DNA from: Burkholderiales bacterium
Lineage (GTDB): Bacteria > Pseudomonadota > Gammaproteobacteria > Burkholderiales > SHXO01
Assembly: GCA_026125625.1 (NCBI GenBank)
Contig: JAHCKU010000055.1
Location: 1-11,723 of the forward strand
Reading direction: 5' to 3'
Length of the DNA: 11,723 bases
Numbering within the stretch: the first letter of the stretch is position 1; every line of letters begins with the position of its first letter. Positions 1-7,824 of this stretch are shown one piece after another. Position numbers and translations under genes: made by a program. The notes below the pieces were generated by a model. It made no database searches and had not been told where the DNA came from. It saw only the letters and a list, made by a program, of their open reading frames with translations.

Positions 1-2
1 TT

Positions 3-1055
3 TTTGCCGAGGGGATGCCGGCCTCGCTGGCGGAGTGGAACCTGGTGTACGTGGCCGATGGTCGCCTGCGGCTGAATGATCGCGTGGAGCCTTATGACCT
101 GACCACGCCACTGTTTACCGACTACGCGCACAAGCTGCGCACGGTGTGGATGCCGGCCGGGAGCGCTGCGCGCTACGAACCGCAGGCCGCGTTCGACTTC
201 CCCGTCGGCACGATCCTCAGCAAGACGTTCTACTATCCGCGCGGCAGTGGCGACGTGGTCCTGCGCAGCGACGACGATGGGCATGCGCTGCGGGACGGCG
301 GCCTGGCGCTGGAGGGGGTGCGCCTGGTCGAGACGCGCCTGCTGGTGAAGCGCGAGGATGGCTGGATCGCGCTTCCCTACGTGTGGAACGCCGCGCAGAC
401 CGAGGCGCGGCTGCAGCGTGGCGGCGCGCTGGTGTCGATGCGCCTGCGCGATGCCGACGGCGGCGAGACCGCGCTGGACTACGAGGTGCCGGACCAGAAC
501 CAGTGCGCCGGCTGCCACGGCGTCGACCTGAAGGCGCGCACGATTTCGCCGATCGGCCCGAAGGCGCGCCACCTCGACCACGAGCTGACCTACGCCGACG
601 GCCGCAGGGACAACCAGCTCGCGCACTGGGTCGCGGCCGGCTACCTCGACGGGCTGCCGGGCGATGCCGGCGCGAGGGCGCGCGACGTGGCCTGGAACGA
701 TCCGGCGGAGCCGCTCGACGCCCGTGCCCGCGCCTACCTCGACATCAACTGCGGGCACTGCCACAGCCCCGTCGGCGCGGCCAAGACTTCGGGCATGTGG
801 CTCGATGCGGCGACCACCGAGCCGCTGCGCCTGGGCCGCTGCAAGTTGCCGATCGCCGCGGGCAGGGGCACCGGCGGGCATGACTACGGGATCGCGCCGG
901 GCGAGCCCGATGCGTCGATCCTCACCTATCGCATGCTCAGCACGGATCCGTCGGTGATGATGCCGGAACTGGGCCGCAGCCTCGTCCACGAGGAAGGCGT
1001 GGCCCTGATCCGCGACTGGATCGCGGCGATGGATCGATACGATTGCGGTGGCTGA
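3..1055 (+). CDS. SO2930/HNE_0200-type diheme c-type cytochrome, 5' end outside the window
   Basis: This is probably an exported electron-transfer protein with two covalently bound c-type hemes; its substrate is unknown. The frame is open from base 3. An ATG at 15 exists, but coding-like residues precede it and the protein begins mid-domain, so the true start and signal peptide lie upstream. Counting from that ATG, two heme-binding motifs are visible: CAGCH at residues 164-168 and CGHCH at 246-250. A methionine-rich stretch (VMMPELGRS) near residue 315 could supply a distal heme ligand. The early segment VEPYDLTTPLFTDYAHKLRT resembles, from memory, the conserved N-terminal part of the SO2930/HNE_0200 family, which is often encoded beside a parallel beta-helix protein. 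The stop lies 52 bases before the GTG of the TonB-dependent receptor, so the two may be cotranscribed. The heme motifs are certain; the family name is recalled rather than searched. Confidence 0.85.
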   Translation, partial: FAEGMPASLAEWNLVYVADGRLRLNDRVEPYDLTTPLFTDYAHKLRTVWMPAGSAARYEPQAAFDFPVGTILSKTFYYPRGSGDVVLRSDDDGHALRDGGLALEGVRLVETRLLVKREDGWIALPYVWNAAQTEARLQRGGALVSMRLRDADGGETALDYEVPDQNQCAGCHGVDLKARTISPIGPKARHLDHELTYADGRRDNQLAHWVAAGYLDGLPGDAGARARDVAWNDPAEPLDARARAYLDINCGHCHSPVGAAKTSGMWLDAATTEPLRLGRCKLPIAAGRGTGGHDYGIAPGEPDASILTYRMLSTDPSVMMPELGRSLVHEEGVALIRDWIAAMDRYDCGG

Positions 1056-1094
1056 GTCCGCACCGGACGACACAACGACAACGCCTGACACCAC

Positions 1095-1104
1095 GGGAGA
1101 GGGA
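1095..1104 (+). promoter_or_regulatory. Ribosome-binding site deciding the receptor start
   Basis: The purine stretch GGGAGAGGGA sits 3 bases before GTG 1108 and 9 bases before ATG 1114. It supports a start here rather than at the GTG at 1048. It does not clearly separate the two nearby candidates. Confidence 0.5.
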
Positions 1105-1107
1105 AGC

Positions 1108-3522
1108 GTGACGATGACACCGGACAGATTGGCGATCGGCTTGCGGCGGGCGCTGTGGGGATCAGCGCTGGTGGCGATGGCGGCGTCGGCGCAGGCGCAG
1201 GACGCGGTGCCGGCCGCCGCGGAAGCGACCGAGCTGGATCGCATCGTGGTCACCGCGCAGAGCCGCGAGCAGGAACTGCAGGACGTGCCGATCGCGCTGC
1301 AGGTGGTTGGCGAGGACGTGCTCGAGCAGACCGCGGCCAACGGCATCGGCGACATCGACATGTTCGTGCCCGGCCTGGTGGTCAGCGACAGCCAGCCGAC
1401 CCAGGCCAGCTTCAAGCTGCGTGGCCTGAGCACAGGTGACTTCGGCATCGGCACCGACCCCACCGTGGGCGTCTACATCGACGGCGTCTACGCGGGCCGG
1501 GGCGGCGGCACCACGCTGCCGTTCCTCGACGTGGAGCGGATCGAGGTGCTCAAGGGCCCGCAGGGCACGCTGTTCGGGCGCAATACGGCCGCCGGCGCGG
1601 TGTCGATCATCACCCGGCGGCCATCGTCAGCCTTGGAGGGGCGCGCCCGCGTGCGCGCCGGCAACCACGGGCGGCAGCAGGTCGACGGCATGCTCAACGT
1701 GCCGATGGGCGAGGCGCTGGCGCTGCGCATCAATGCCCTGCACAACAGCACCGACGGCTGGCTGCGCGACGCCGACAGTGGCCGGCCGCTTGACGACGGC
1801 GAGAACCAGGCGCTGCGCGCCGCGCTGCGCTGGGACGCGGGCGAGCGCACGCAGGTGCTGCTGAGCCTGGATCACGAGAAGCTCGACCAGCGCTCGCGCC
1901 CGGTGATCGGCATCGTCGACCTGCCGCCGCCGCCCGGCCTGCCGGCGTTCCCCGCCGACCCCGACCGCTACCGCAACCCGTTCGACATGCCCGCCGTGAC
2001 CGACGTCGTGGGCAACGACGAGACCCGCGACTTCAACGGCGCCACCTTGCTGGTCGAGCACGATTTCGACTGGGGCCGGCTCACCGCCACCACCGCCTGG
2101 CGCAGCTTCGACAGCCTCAATCGCGCCGAGGAGGACGGCACCAACCGCCGCGACCTCTACATCGACACGGCCAACGTCGAGGACAACACCACCTGGTACC
2201 AGGAGTTCCGGTTCAGCGGCAGCAACGACCGCATCGACTGGGTGGCCGGGGCCAGCTGGTTCAAGGAGGACGCCCGGCAGTCGAGTGTCGTCAGCCTGTA
2301 CAGCGACAGCGTCGACACCGCCGCAAGCTATGTGTTCGGCATGCCGGTGTTCAGCCTGCTCCAGGGCGCGGCGGACCTCCACGGCGTGCCGGTCAGCCTG
2401 TTCGGCCATCCGTGGGTGGAGTCGTACGACAATACCCTGGACGCCAAGGCCTACGCCGCGTTCGGCGACGTGATCTGGCACGTCAACGACCGCCTCAACC
2501 TCACCTTCGGCCTGCGCTACACGCGCGACGAGAAGACCTTCACCTGGTTCAACGACTACCACGACGCTGCCGGCCTGCAGCATGCGCTGCAGGTGCTGGA
2601 GGATGTAGGCATCCTCGCCGTCCTGGGCCTGGACGCGGCCTACTTCGCGGGGCTCGACCTCGCCTTCCAGGACCCGGTGTCGATGGCCGGCAAGGGCGTG
2701 CTCCGCACCGCGCGCAATCGCTGGAGCGACTGGAGCCCGCGCTTCGTCGTCGACTACCACGTCTCCGACGACACCATGGTCTTCGCCTCGCTGGCCAAGG
2801 GCTACAAGGCCGGTGGCTACAACGCGTTCTCGCCGGGCGCGCACTTCGACAACGAGGAAGTCTGGAACCTCGAGGTCGGGATCAAGCGCAACCTCGTCAA
2901 CGAGCGCGTGCAGTTCGAGGCCTCCGCGTTCCGCTACGCCTACGACAACCGCCAGGCGATCTGGCTCGATACCAGCACCGAGGTGCCGCGCTACGTGACC
3001 AACGTCAGCGATCTCACGGCCTGGGGCCTGGAGTTCAGCGCTCGCTGGCAGCCCACCGCCGCCTTCAGCGCCGACCTCAACGCGGGCTGGATCGACTCGA
3101 CCTACGACGACTACGTCACCCCGCAGGGCGACGACCTCGGCGGGCAGGCGACGGGCGAGCCGTACTTCTCGTTCTCCGCGGGCGCCAGCTACCTGCTGGA
3201 CCTCGCCGATGCCGGCAGCCTGCGGCTGTCGCTGCGCCATGCCTACCGCGGCGCCAACCGCTGCAACCGCAGCTCGGCTTCGCAGGGCAACTGTGGCCGC
3301 TACGCCGCCTTCACCATCGGCGAGGAGCGCAACCGCACCGACGTTCACCTGCAGTGGCGTTCGCCGCAGGACGCGTGGCGCGTGGCCGCCTATGCCAACA
3401 ACCTGTTCGACAATCGTTACGTCAACGGCTTGGCGCAGTACGGCACGACGGTGTTCGGGACTGTCGGCGCGCACGTGTCGGAGCCGCGGTTCTACGGCAT
3501 GGAGGTCGAGTACCGCTTCTGA
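1108..3522 (+). CDS. TonB-dependent outer-membrane receptor
   Basis: This is an outer-membrane beta-barrel that imports a ligand using TonB-ExbBD energy. I chose the GTG at 1108 because a GGGAGAGGGA ribosome-binding stretch (1095-1104) lies just upstream. ATG 1114 is a near-equal alternative, while the GTG at 1048 lies inside the cytochrome gene and would add an unlikely leader. The product is 804 aa. A signal peptide runs to about residue 31 (hydrophobic WGSALVAMAASAQAQ, with an AQA-type cleavage site). A TonB-box-like LDRIVVTAQ follows. The plug domain covers about residues 55-175, including DVPIALQVV (from 59), VGVYIDGVY and KGPQGTLFGRNTAAGAVSII (from 149). The barrel fills the rest and includes a late SLAKGYKAGGYNAF segment and NNLFDNRY near the end. 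It finishes in EVEYRF, with a terminal aromatic residue as expected for barrel insertion. Two cysteines (719 and 729) probably lie in an outer loop. The ligand cannot be told; no FecR/sigma partner is visible. Confidence 0.93.
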   Translation: MTMTPDRLAIGLRRALWGSALVAMAASAQAQDAVPAAAEATELDRIVVTAQSREQELQDVPIALQVVGEDVLEQTAANGIGDIDMFVPGLVVSDSQPTQASFKLRGLSTGDFGIGTDPTVGVYIDGVYAGRGGGTTLPFLDVERIEVLKGPQGTLFGRNTAAGAVSIITRRPSSALEGRARVRAGNHGRQQVDGMLNVPMGEALALRINALHNSTDGWLRDADSGRPLDDGENQALRAALRWDAGERTQVLLSLDHEKLDQRSRPVIGIVDLPPPPGLPAFPADPDRYRNPFDMPAVTDVVGNDETRDFNGATLLVEHDFDWGRLTATTAWRSFDSLNRAEEDGTNRRDLYIDTANVEDNTTWYQEFRFSGSNDRIDWVAGASWFKEDARQSSVVSLYSDSVDTAASYVFGMPVFSLLQGAADLHGVPVSLFGHPWVESYDNTLDAKAYAAFGDVIWHVNDRLNLTFGLRYTRDEKTFTWFNDYHDAAGLQHALQVLEDVGILAVLGLDAAYFAGLDLAFQDPVSMAGKGVLRTARNRWSDWSPRFVVDYHVSDDTMVFASLAKGYKAGGYNAFSPGAHFDNEEVWNLEVGIKRNLVNERVQFEASAFRYAYDNRQAIWLDTSTEVPRYVTNVSDLTAWGLEFSARWQPTAAFSADLNAGWIDSTYDDYVTPQGDDLGGQATGEPYFSFSAGASYLLDLADAGSLRLSLRHAYRGANRCNRSSASQGNCGRYAAFTIGEERNRTDVHLQWRSPQDAWRVAAYANNLFDNRYVNGLAQYGTTVFGTVGAHVSEPRFYGMEVEYRF

Positions 3523-3542
3523 CGGACTGGCGCGCGCCGCGC

Positions 3543-3573
3543 GCTGCCGGCATCCTTGTGCGATGCCGGCAGC
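3543..3573. terminator. Perfect 12-bp inverted repeat, hairpin after the receptor gene
   Basis: The arms are GCTGCCGGCATC and GATGCCGGCAGC, with a 7-base loop (CTTGTGC). All 12 pairs are Watson-Crick. No T-run follows, so it is not a classical intrinsic terminator. It lies 20 bases after the receptor stop. Its right arm contains the ATG (3563-3565) of recG, so in RNA it could both end or stabilise the receptor transcript and hide the recG start codon. The structure is seen directly; the role is inferred. Confidence 0.55.
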
Positions 3574-5666
3574 ACCTGATCGCGACCCGAATGGATTCGA
3601 CCGGGCCATCGCCGCGCTCGCGGGCGTGGGGCCGAAGGTGCGTGGAAAGCTGGCCGCGCGCGGCCTGCTGACGCTCCAGGACCTGTGGCTGCACTTGCCG
3701 CGGCAGTACGAGGACCGCACCCGGATCACGCCGATCCGGCAGCTGCAGCCCGGCACGGCGGCCCAGGTGGAGGGGCGGGTGGCGGCCGTCGAGCGCGGCT
3801 TCCGCTACCGGCCGATGCTGCGCGTGGCGATCGATGACGATTCGCGCGCGACCCTGGTGCTGCGCTTCTTCCACTTCCGCCCGCAGCAGGTCAACCAGTT
3901 CCGCACCGGTGCGCGCGTGCGCGCCTACGGCACGCCGAGGCCGGGGCAGCACGGGCTGGAGATCGTGCATCCGAGCTATCGCGTGCTCGGCGACGGCGAG
4001 GGCGGCGAGCTGGGCGATGCACTCGACCCGGTCTATCCGGCGATCGAGGGCATCGGCCCGGCAAGCCTGCGCAAGCTGGTGGCGCAGGCGCTGGACCATC
4101 TGCCCGACGCGGCGACGCTGGAGCTGCTGCCGGGCGGGTTCCTCGCGCAGCGCGGCCTGCCCTCGCTGCGCGAGGCGCTGCTCACCCTGCACCGGCCGCC
4201 GCGCGATGCCGACGTCGCCGCGCTGCTCGCCGGCACCCACCCGGCGCAGCGGCGGCTGGCGCTGGAGGAGCTGCTGGCCCACCACCTCAGCCTGCGTCGC
4301 CAGCGCATCGCGCTGCAGGCGCACGCCGCGCCGGCGCTCGCGGACGACGGCGGGCGCGTCGGGGCGCTGCTGGCATCGCTGCCGTTCGCGCTCACCGACG
4401 CGCAGCGCCGCGTGTTCGGGCAGATCCGCGACGACCTCGCCAGGTCTTCGCCGATGCTGCGCCTGGTGCAGGGCGACGTCGGCAGCGGCAAGACCGTGGT
4501 CGCCGCGCTGGCGGCGCTGCAGGCGGTGGAGAGCGGCTATCAGGTCGCGGTCATGGCACCCACCGAGATCCTGGCCGAACAGCACTACATCAAGCTCTGC
4601 GCCTGGCTCGAGCCGCTGGGCGTGTGCGTGGTCTGGCTGAGCGGGAGCCTGTCACGCAAGGACAAGCGCGCCGCGATCGAGCGCGTCGAGTCGGGGCAGG
4701 CGCAGGTGGCGGTCGGCACCCATGCCCTGTTCCAGGACCAGGTCGCGTTCCAGCGCCTGGCGCTGGCCATCGTCGACGAGCAGCATCGCTTCGGCGTGCA
4801 TCAGCGTCTGGCGCTGCGGCTCAAGGGCACGCAGGCCGACGGTGCGCTGCAGCCGCATCAGCTGATGATGAGTGCCACGCCCATCCCGCGCACCCTGGCC
4901 ATGACCTACTACGCCGACCTCGACGTGTCGGTGATCGACGAGCTGCCGCCCGGGCGCACGCCGGTGCTCACCAAGCTGGTGTCGGAAGCGCGCCGCGACG
5001 AGGTCATCGCGCGCGTGCGCGACGCCTGCGCTGAGGGCCGGCAGGCGTACTGGGTGTGTCCCCTGATCGAAGAGTCGGAGGTGCTGCAGCTGCAGACCGC
5101 CATGGACACTTACGAATCGTTGCATGCCACCTTTCCGGACTTGAAGGTCGGCCTGGTGCACGGACGTCTGTCCCCTGCAGACAAGAGCGCGGTGATGGCG
5201 CAGTTCGGCGCGGGTGCATTGCAGCTGCTGGTGGCGACCACGGTGATCGAAGTGGGTGTGGACGTGCCCAATGCCTCGCTGATGGTGATCGAGCATGCCG
5301 AGCGCATGGGCCTGTCGCAGATGCATCAGCTGCGCGGGCGCGTGGGCCGCGGTACCGCCTCCAGCGTGTGCATCCTGCTGTACCAGAATCCGCTGTCCGA
5401 GAACGCGCGGGAGCGCCTGCGCATCATGTACGAGCACAGCGACGGCCTGCGAGATCGCGCGCAGGTTCTGCGCATCCGCGGTCAGGTGAACTGCTCGGCG
5501 CGGCGAAGCGAGATTACGCGATGCTGCGCTTCGCCGATCTGGAGGCCGACCTCGATCTGCTCGAGGCGGCGCGTGACGCCGCCGAGCGACTGCTGCGACC
5601 ATCGCAGGTGGCGCGAGGCGCATCTCGAGCGCCGGATGGGGCCGCCAGGACTACCTGCGGGTTTAG
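3563..5666 (+). CDS. recG: ATP-dependent DNA helicase RecG, 3' end frame-disrupted
   Basis: RecG remodels stalled forks and Holliday junctions in the cytoplasm. The ATG at 3563 gives MPAAPDRDPNGFDRAIAALA followed by GVGPKVRGKLAARG, the expected N-terminal start of the family. The wedge/OB-like domain follows, with YEDRTRITPI near residue 50. Helicase motifs are complete: Walker A GDVGSGKT (304-311), DEQH (405-408), SATPIPRT (about 435), ATTVIEVGVDVPNA and the LRGRVGRG motif (590-597). From about residue 629, where the family normally reads DGF-IA--DL-LRGPGE-LG-RQSG, the residues are split over several frames. They end in a third frame as GRQDYLRV and TAG 5664-5666. The original frame happens to stay open to a TGA at 5857 (764 aa), overlapping hyfB, but its tail there does not look like RecG. 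The C-terminal TRG region affected is needed for translocation in studied RecG proteins, so a protein made as read is probably impaired unless these are sequence errors. No strong ribosome-binding site is seen. Confidence 0.88.
5446..5666 (+). other. Indel-scrambled RecG C-terminal coding segment
   Basis: The reading frame of the RecG homology changes several times here. An extra base near 5450 and a missing one near 5460 hide EIAR. One base is missing at 5483-5487, where GPGE is expected, and frame -1 then reads ELLGA and, later, DYAMLRFADLEADLDLLEAA. About three bases are missing at 5503-5513, where RQSG is expected. Near 5597 the homology returns to the original frame (HRRWREAHLERR). A run of four G at 5637-5640 then shifts it to the third frame, GRQDYLRV-stop. 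Each piece fits a conserved RecG tail, so the ancestral gene was complete. Whether the indels are biological or sequencing/assembly errors cannot be decided from this sequence. Confidence 0.75.
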
Positions 5667-5826
5667 GCAGCACGCAGTACCCGGCAGTAGTTCTGCAACA
5701 GACTGCTAGCGCGCTGGTTGCGGACCGCGCTATCATCCAGCAATTTACACTTTGTTCGAACCCTGAAAACCGGTTCTGGCCCCGAGGTGGGCGCTTGCGC
5801 GCCGGCGGCCGCACCGTCAACACCAC
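5667..5826 (+). promoter_or_regulatory. Intergenic leader of the hyf-like operon
   Basis: These 160 bases separate the recG remnant stop from hyfB and must hold the operon's promoter if it has its own. They are more AT-rich than their surroundings around 5731-5770. TATCAT at 5731-5736 matches a sigma-70 -10 box at five of six positions, but no convincing -35 lies 17 bases upstream. A short imperfect hairpin (GCGC/GCGC plus GGT/ACC, with a bulged T) spans about 5710-5729. AGGTGGG at 5785-5791 looks like a ribosome-binding site but has no suitable in-frame start behind it. No sigma-54 element was found. Confidence 0.3.
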
Positions 5827-7824
5827 GTGCCTCTTCTTCATCTCGTTCTTGCCGTAGTCGTGTTCTGGCTCGCGCTCGGCCTGTTCGGCCTGGCAGCGCC
5901 TGTGGAACGCGGTCGCCACGCGCGCCTGTTTTTTTCGCTGAGCGCGATCGGTGGCGTGGTGCTCACTGTCGTGGGCCTGGCTGGCCTGGGCAACTGGCCG
6001 CAGGCAATGGTGCTGGGACTGGGCCTGCCGGATCTGCCGTTCCACGTGCGCGTCGATCCGCTGTCGTCGTTCTTCATCCTGCTGCTCGGTGTGGCCAGTG
6101 CCGCCGTGTCGGTGTTCTCGGCCGGCTACTTCGAGCGCGGCGGCGGCGGAGACATCCGCCTCGTCTGCCTGCAGTACCACGTCTTCCTCGCCTCGATGGT
6201 CATGGTACTGGTGGCCGACGACGCCTACCTGTTCATGGTGGCATGGGAATCGATGGCATTGGCATCGTACTTCCTGGTGATCACCGACCACCGCGTCGCC
6301 GAGATCCGGCGGGCCGGCTTCATCTATCTGGTGGTCGCGCATCTGGGGGCGATCGCCATCCTGCTCGCATTCGGCGTGCTCCAGCTCGGACAGTGGACTT
6401 ATACCTTCGATGCCATGCGCAACGCGCCGTTGAGCACTGGATGGGGAGCGGTCGCCTTCCTGCTCGCGTTGATCGGCTTCGGTGCCAAGGCGGGCTTTCT
6501 TCCCCTGCACATATGGCTGCCGGAGGCGCATCCGGCCGCACCCTCGCCGGTGTCTGCGCTCATGAGCGGAGTGATGCTGAAAACCGCGGTGTACGGCCTG
6601 CTGCGGGTGAGCTTCGACCTGCTGCAGGTGCAGGTGTGGTGGTGGGGGGTGCTGGCGTTGGCGGTGGGCCTGGCGACCGCCTTCTACGGCGCCGTGTTCG
6701 CCGCGGTGCAGACCGACATGAAGCGTCTGCTGGCCTACTCGTCGATCGAGAACATCGGCGTGATCCTGACCGGCGTCGGTCTGGCACTGGTGTTCCATGC
6801 CTATGCGATGAATCTGCTGGCCGCGGTGGCATTGGCGGCGACCTTGTATCACTGCCTCAACCATGCATTGTTCAAGACCCTGCTGTTCCTCGCCACCGGC
6901 GCGGTGATGCATGCCACCCGCCAGCGCAGTCTGGGCAAGCTGGGTGGGCTGATTGGACGCATGCCGTGGGTGGCGGCGCTGGCGCTGATCGGCACGCTGG
7001 CCATCGCCGGCCTGCCGCCGCTGAACGGCTTCGTCTCGGAGTGGCTGCTGTTCCAGTCCTTCCTGCTCAGCCCGGGCCTGCCCAACTCCTATCTGAACAT
7101 GTTCATTCCGATCGGCACCGCGCTGCTGGCGCTGGTCGTGGCGTTGTCCGGCTACGTCATGGTCAAGTTCTTCGGTGTGGTGTTCCTCGGCTTGCCGCGC
7201 GAGGAAAGCCTGCGCGAGGCGCACGACGCCGGCATGGCGGAGCGCGTGGCGATGGGCTGGCTGGCGGCCTGGTGCGTGGTGCTCGGCCTGGTGCCGGTGC
7301 TGTTCCTGCGCGCCCTCGATCCGATCTTCCAGCTCATGGTCGGCGCCACCTTGCGCGACAGTCTGGACGCCTCGAGCTGGATGTTCGTGACCGCGGTGTC
7401 GCCCGAACAGGCGAGCTACAGCCCGATCGTGTTCCTGCTGGTGATCGTGGCCGTCATCGTTCTCGGCGGTCTCGGCCTGCGCCGCTGGTTCAGCGTGCAG
7501 CGGCGCCGTGCGCCGGCGTGGGACTGCGGCTTCGGCAAGCGCAACGCGCGCATGCAGGATACGGCCGAGGGCTACGGACAGCCGATCAAGCAGATCTTCC
7601 AGGTCTTCCTGCGCCTCGACCGTCACCACCCCAGCCCGTTCGATCCGCGTCCGCGCTATCACTCGCGCATCGAGGATCCGATCTGGGAGCGGCTGTACGT
7701 TCCGGTCGCGCGCCTCGTCGACCGGCTCTCCGCCCTGGTGGGCGTGGTGCAGCACGGACGCATCGCGGTCTATCTGGTGTACAGCTTCCTCACCCTGTTG
7801 CTGCTGCTGGCGCTGATCCTGTGA
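5827..7824 (+). CDS. hyfB: Hydrogenase-4 subunit B-like proton channel (NuoL/M, MrpA/D family)
   Basis: This is a polytopic inner-membrane subunit of a complex-I-like enzyme, predicted to carry protons or sodium ions when the peripheral arm transfers electrons. It has 665 aa, close to E. coli HyfB (about 672), and is almost entirely hydrophobic helices. The antiporter-family charged residues are present: E141 in AWESMALASYF, K221 in GFGAKAGFLPLHIWLPEAHP and K350 in HALFKTLLFL. DMKRLLAYSSIENIG lies near residue 298. A C-terminal cytoplasmic stretch around residue 563 reads WDCGFGKRNARMQDTAEGYG and is followed by a final membrane helix. The GTG at 5827 is the only ordinary start before the first helix, since the frame closes at 5764-5766. 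It lacks a Shine-Dalgarno sequence, so the start is a little uncertain. It is the first gene of the operon and overlaps hyfC by 4 bases. Base composition is lower in GC than the receptor gene. Confidence 0.9.
   Translation: MPLLHLVLAVVVFWLALGLFGLAAPVERGRHARLFFSLSAIGGVVLTVVGLAGLGNWPQAMVLGLGLPDLPFHVRVDPLSSFFILLLGVASAAVSVFSAGYFERGGGGDIRLVCLQYHVFLASMVMVLVADDAYLFMVAWESMALASYFLVITDHRVAEIRRAGFIYLVVAHLGAIAILLAFGVLQLGQWTYTFDAMRNAPLSTGWGAVAFLLALIGFGAKAGFLPLHIWLPEAHPAAPSPVSALMSGVMLKTAVYGLLRVSFDLLQVQVWWWGVLALAVGLATAFYGAVFAAVQTDMKRLLAYSSIENIGVILTGVGLALVFHAYAMNLLAAVALAATLYHCLNHALFKTLLFLATGAVMHATRQRSLGKLGGLIGRMPWVAALALIGTLAIAGLPPLNGFVSEWLLFQSFLLSPGLPNSYLNMFIPIGTALLALVVALSGYVMVKFFGVVFLGLPREESLREAHDAGMAERVAMGWLAAWCVVLGLVPVLFLRALDPIFQLMVGATLRDSLDASSWMFVTAVSPEQASYSPIVFLLVIVAVIVLGGLGLRRWFSVQRRRAPAWDCGFGKRNARMQDTAEGYGQPIKQIFQVFLRLDRHHPSPFDPRPRYHSRIEDPIWERLYVPVARLVDRLSALVGVVQHGRIAVYLVYSFLTLLLLLALIL

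Noticed and set aside
1048..1107. Receptor start at GTG 1048
   Set aside because: It lies inside the cytochrome gene and would put a polar Thr/Asp-rich leader before the signal peptide. The ribosome-binding site at 1095-1104 favours a start at 1108 or 1114.
1627..3756. Long open frame of 709 codons on the minus strand, opposite the receptor gene
   Set aside because: It mirrors the codon pattern of the receptor gene, is low in complexity (Val/Ala/Glu/Arg/Gly) and has no recognisable domain. High-GC coding sequence commonly leaves such antisense frames open.
5710..5729. Imperfect hairpin after recG as an intrinsic terminator
   Set aside because: The stem is short with a bulge and no T-run follows. 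It may be chance in GC-rich sequence.
5667..5857. RecG extended to the TGA at 5857 as a natural 764-aa protein
   Set aside because: The original frame is open but the tail has no RecG character, while RecG residues appear in the other frames ending at TAG 5664-5666. The extension is accidental.
5718..7820. Open frame upstream of and continuous with hyfC, suggesting a 1016-aa protein
   Set aside because: The part before 7821 is an out-of-frame shadow of hyfB, rich in Arg, Gly and Ala. Only the portion from GTG 7821 matches the HyfC family length and motifs.
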